This document shows, in pieces, positions 61,362-64,000 of a stretch of DNA of 64,000 nt (the first letter of the stretch is position 1; each line of letters begins with the position of its first letter). The position numbers and the translations under genes are program-made. The stretch comes from Saccharopolyspora oryzae. Its GTDB lineage: Bacteria > Actinomycetota > Actinomycetes > Mycobacteriales > Pseudonocardiaceae. The notes beneath the pieces were generated by a model. That model was not told where the DNA came from, did not search any database, and was given only the letters and a program-made list of their open reading frames with translations. The stretch is taken from NCBI RefSeq assembly GCF_027853915.1, contig NZ_JAQGLA010000010.1, forward strand, positions 104,431-168,430, written 5' to 3'.

Positions 61362-64000
61362 TCGCCGTCACCGGACTCGCCTGCCGCTTCCCCGGAGCTC
61401 CGGATGCCGCCGCGTTCTGGGACATGCTCGTGGCCGGCCGCGAGGGGCTCACCCGGTTCAGCGAAGCCGAGCTCGCGGCGCGCGGCGTTCCACCGCGACT
61501 GCGCAACCGCCCGGACTACGTCCCCGTCGGCGGGCTGATCGACGGCCAGGACCTGTTCGACCCCGAACCGTTCGGCCTCACCGACGCCGAAGCCGCTCTG
61601 CTCGATCCCCAGCAGCGGCTCTTCCTGGAGGTGGCCTGGCATGCGTTGGAGCAGGCCGGGCACGGATGCGGGCTGGGGGCCGGTTCGGTCGGGGTCTTCG
61701 CCGGGGCCGCGCACAGCTCCTACCTGGCCAGCAACCTCGCCGACCGGTGGAGCCCGACCGGCGGCGGTGCGGATCCGGTGGGCAGCCTGCAGACCGCGAT
61801 GGCCACGCACGCCGACTACCTGCCGCTGCAGGTGGCCTACCGGTTGAACCTGACCGGCCCGGCCATCGCGGTGAACACGACGTGCTCGACGTCGCTGGTC
61901 GCGGTGCACACCGCCGCCCAGTCGCTGCTCAACGAGGAGTGCGACACCGCCATCGCCGGTGGTGTTTCGCTGATCGTCCCGCAAGGCCACGGATACCTGC
62001 ACGTCGCAGAGGGGATCTACTCCGCCGACGGCAGGGTGCGCCCGTTCTCCGCCGACGGCAGCGGCATCGTCTACTCGCAAGGGGGCGGGGCCGTCGTGCT
62101 GCGGCGGCTCGACGACGCGCTGGCCGACGGTGATCCGGTGCTGGCGGTCCTGCACGGCTCGGCGGTCAACAACGACGGTGCCGACAAGGCCGGGTTCACC
62201 GCTCCGTCGCTACGCGGGCAGGCGCGGGTGATCGCCGAGGCTCAGGCGATCGCGGGTGTCGATCCGCGGCAGATCGGCTACGTCGAGGCGCACGGAACCG
62301 CGACGCGGCTGGGGGATCCGGTCGAAACCGCCGCGCTCCGGCGGATCTTCAGCGACGCGGGCCCGGCCTGGTGCGGGCTGGGGTCGGTCAAGAGCAACAT
62401 CGGGCACGCCAACACCGCTGCGGGCATCGCCTCGTTCATCAAGACGACGTTGGCCGTCCAGAACGGGATCCTGCCCGCGTCGCTGCACGCCGAACCGGTC
62501 AACGACCTGCTGCAATTGGACGGTTCGCCGTTCGAGGTCGTCACCGAGACCACGCAGTGGCGGGGTCCGGAGCTGGCCGGGGTCAGCGCGTTCGGCATCG
62601 GCGGTACGAACTGCCACGTCGTGCTCGGCCCGGCACCCAGCCGGCCAGCTGTGCAACCGGACTCGCGGCCGCAGATCCTGACGGTGTCCGCGCACAACCG
62701 CGCAGCAGCCGAGCAGACCGCGGCGGCCATCGCCGACGCCGAATCCTTGGACGCCGCCGACCTCGCGCACACCCTGCAGCACGGTCGCCCCGCGCTGTCC
62801 CATCGCGTGGCCGCAGCCGTGCGCAACGGGAACGTCTCGGAGGCGTTGCGCACGGCCACCGCGGTGGAGGCGCTATCCGCCCAACCACGTGTGGTGTTCG
62901 CCTTCCCCGGCGCCGGAAGCCAGTACCCGGCCATGGGTTCGCGGCTCTACGCCGACGAACCGGTGTTCCGGGACTGCGTCGACGAATGCGCTGACCTGCT
63001 GCTCCCCCTGCTGGGAACCGACATCCGGGAAGCCGTGCTCGGGGACGCGGCGCAGGAACGCGTGCGCGACGCCGCTTACGGCCTGCCTGCGCTGTTCGCG
63101 GTCTCTCTGGCGACTGCGCGTCTGCTGGACTCCTGGGGTGTGCGCCCGGACGTGGTGCTCGGGCACAGCCTCGGCGAGTACACCGCCGCCGTGGTCTCCG
63201 GTGCGCTCGCACTACCGGACGCCGCTCGTCTGGTCGCCGTCCGGTGCACCGGGGCATCCCGGGCCGCCGGCGGCGGGAGCATGCTTGCGATCCAGCTCCC
63301 GGAAGCCGAAGTGGCCGGGCTTCTCGCGAACCACCCCGAGGTCGACCTGGCCGCGGTCAACGCACCCGACTCCTGCGTGGTGTCCGGGCCGCGACCGGCG
63401 ATCGAAGCGCTCGCCGCGGGCATCGGCGAGCACGAGCGGTCTTCACTGCTGCGGGTCGATGCCGCGTTGCACTCGCGCCTGGTGGAGCCCGCCATTCCGG
63501 CGCTGCGGGCCGCCGCGGACGGGTTGCGGCCGCGCCCGCTTGCGGTGCCGATGGTCACGACCGTCACCGGCAACTATGCGGATGCGGAGTTGAGCACGGC
63601 CGAGCACTGGGTTCGCCAGTTGCGCGACACCGTGCGGTTCTCCGATGCGCTGCGCACGGCGGTCGATCACGACGCTCCGGCGATCGTGGTGCAGGTCGGG
63701 CCCGGCAGTGCACTCGCCGGGCTGGCACGGCGCAACGGGCTGAACGCGGTGCGGACCGCGTTGACGGCCTTCACCTCTGACGACGCCGACGAAGCTGTGT
63801 CCGTCCGCGATGTCGTCGGCCAGCTGTGGGCGCACGGGCTCGACGTCGACGTCGCCACTCGTCACGCCGAGCCGCGCCGCCGAATCGCCGCGCCCGGTTA
63901 CGCCTTCCAGCGCCGGCGCTTCTGGATCGACCCGCCCGCGCCCCGGCAGATCAGCGCCGACGACGAACCCGCTGCCACCGAACCGCTGCAGGTCCCGCGC
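61358..64000 (+). CDS. Type I PKS, KS-AT (partial)
   Basis: The ATG at 61358 overlaps the NRPS stop (ATGA); 881 codons lie in the window, with the frame open at the edge. KS: about 1-430 with C176 in AVNTTCSTSLVAVH, H312 in EAHGTATRLGDP and H350 in KSNIGHANTAAG. The active site has TTCSTS where most have TACSSS. AT: about 510-800 with S604 in LGHSLGEYTA. The site that often distinguishes malonyl (HAFH) from methylmalonyl (YASH) reads AALH here, so selectivity cannot be called. KS-AT directly after a Cys-Cy module is the order in yersiniabactin synthetase. Confidence 0.93.
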   Translation, partial: MIAVTGLACRFPGAPDAAAFWDMLVAGREGLTRFSEAELAARGVPPRLRNRPDYVPVGGLIDGQDLFDPEPFGLTDAEAALLDPQQRLFLEVAWHALEQAGHGCGLGAGSVGVFAGAAHSSYLASNLADRWSPTGGGADPVGSLQTAMATHADYLPLQVAYRLNLTGPAIAVNTTCSTSLVAVHTAAQSLLNEECDTAIAGGVSLIVPQGHGYLHVAEGIYSADGRVRPFSADGSGIVYSQGGGAVVLRRLDDALADGDPVLAVLHGSAVNNDGADKAGFTAPSLRGQARVIAEAQAIAGVDPRQIGYVEAHGTATRLGDPVETAALRRIFSDAGPAWCGLGSVKSNIGHANTAAGIASFIKTTLAVQNGILPASLHAEPVNDLLQLDGSPFEVVTETTQWRGPELAGVSAFGIGGTNCHVVLGPAPSRPAVQPDSRPQILTVSAHNRAAAEQTAAAIADAESLDAADLAHTLQHGRPALSHRVAAAVRNGNVSEALRTATAVEALSAQPRVVFAFPGAGSQYPAMGSRLYADEPVFRDCVDECADLLLPLLGTDIREAVLGDAAQERVRDAAYGLPALFAVSLATARLLDSWGVRPDVVLGHSLGEYTAAVVSGALALPDAARLVAVRCTGASRAAGGGSMLAIQLPEAEVAGLLANHPEVDLAAVNAPDSCVVSGPRPAIEALAAGIGEHERSSLLRVDAALHSRLVEPAIPALRAAADGLRPRPLAVPMVTTVTGNYADAELSTAEHWVRQLRDTVRFSDALRTAVDHDAPAIVVQVGPGSALAGLARRNGLNAVRTALTAFTSDDADEAVSVRDVVGQLWAHGLDVDVATRHAEPRRRIAAPGYAFQRRRFWIDPPAPRQISADDEPAATEPLQVPR

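Noticed and set aside
1..64000. CRISPR arrays, tRNA or rRNA genes
   Set aside because: No regularly spaced repeats, cloverleaf-like sequence or conserved rRNA segment was noticed. A covariance-model scan would be needed to exclude small RNAs.

Overview
The window is high-GC DNA with strongly G/C-biased third codon positions. It carries actinomycete hallmarks: GTG and TTG starts, ATGA/GTGA stop-start overlaps, a tkt-tal-pgi-gnd-zwf pentose-phosphate operon, a PucR-type regulator, and a Cy-domain NRPS/PKS metallophore locus. This fits a filamentous actinomycete, plausibly a Pseudonocardiales genus such as Saccharopolyspora. The genus is inference. No rRNA, tRNA, CRISPR array or complete mobile element was seen.

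Layout. (1) 1-15 kb is an accessory and partly decayed zone. It holds the end of a class III aminotransferase, an isochorismatase-fold hydrolase, an SDR, a membrane protein, a PaoABC-type molybdenum aldehyde oxidoreductase operon, an epoxide-hydrolase-like enzyme, an AI-2E-type permease and a small Gly/Trp-rich peptide gene. Between them lie remnants of a sulfatase, a serine recombinase, an NmrA-like protein and alpha/beta hydrolases. (2) 14.9-18.8 kb has an intact NmrA-like protein and a three-gene P450 electron-transfer operon (ferredoxin, reductase, P450). (3) 19.2-24.6 kb is the pentose-phosphate operon, in which tkt, tal and zwf are intact, pgi is a multiply deleted pseudogene and gnd has lost its Rossmann domain in frame. 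(4) 25.3-31.8 kb is an ABC importer with a fumarase-superfamily lyase, preceded by a LacI regulator and twin palindromes. (5) 32-41.5 kb has two secreted phosphatase-type proteins, an ankyrin protein, an L,D-transpeptidase, a PucR regulator, the chaperone/deglycase HchA, a MerR protein and Hsp20. (6) 41.5-46.7 kb is a sugar catabolism locus (GntR regulator, kinase stub, isomerase-like protein, sialidase-like protein, MFS importer) with shared inverted repeats. (7) 46.9-56.3 kb has a TPR-GGDEF protein, then an RpiR-controlled island of two divergent operons: regulator, 3-hydroxyisobutyrate-type dehydrogenase, aldehyde dehydrogenase and DUF3100 protein on one side, and DUF3311, sodium:solute symporter and nitrilase-family amidase on the other. 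(8) 56.6-64 kb is the start of a thiazoline-forming NRPS/PKS cluster with a type II thioesterase and a Zur-like box at the promoter, running off the right edge.

The main new observations are regulatory. Four GCAA-N6-TTGC sites tie the two arms of the RpiR island together. A GTCAAC/GTTGAC operator pair does the same for the GntR locus, and paired 12-bp palindromes sit before the ABC operon. Other observations worth checking are the in-frame gnd deletion, the Gly/Trp-rich peptide, and the zinc-responsive-looking promoter of the metallophore cluster.
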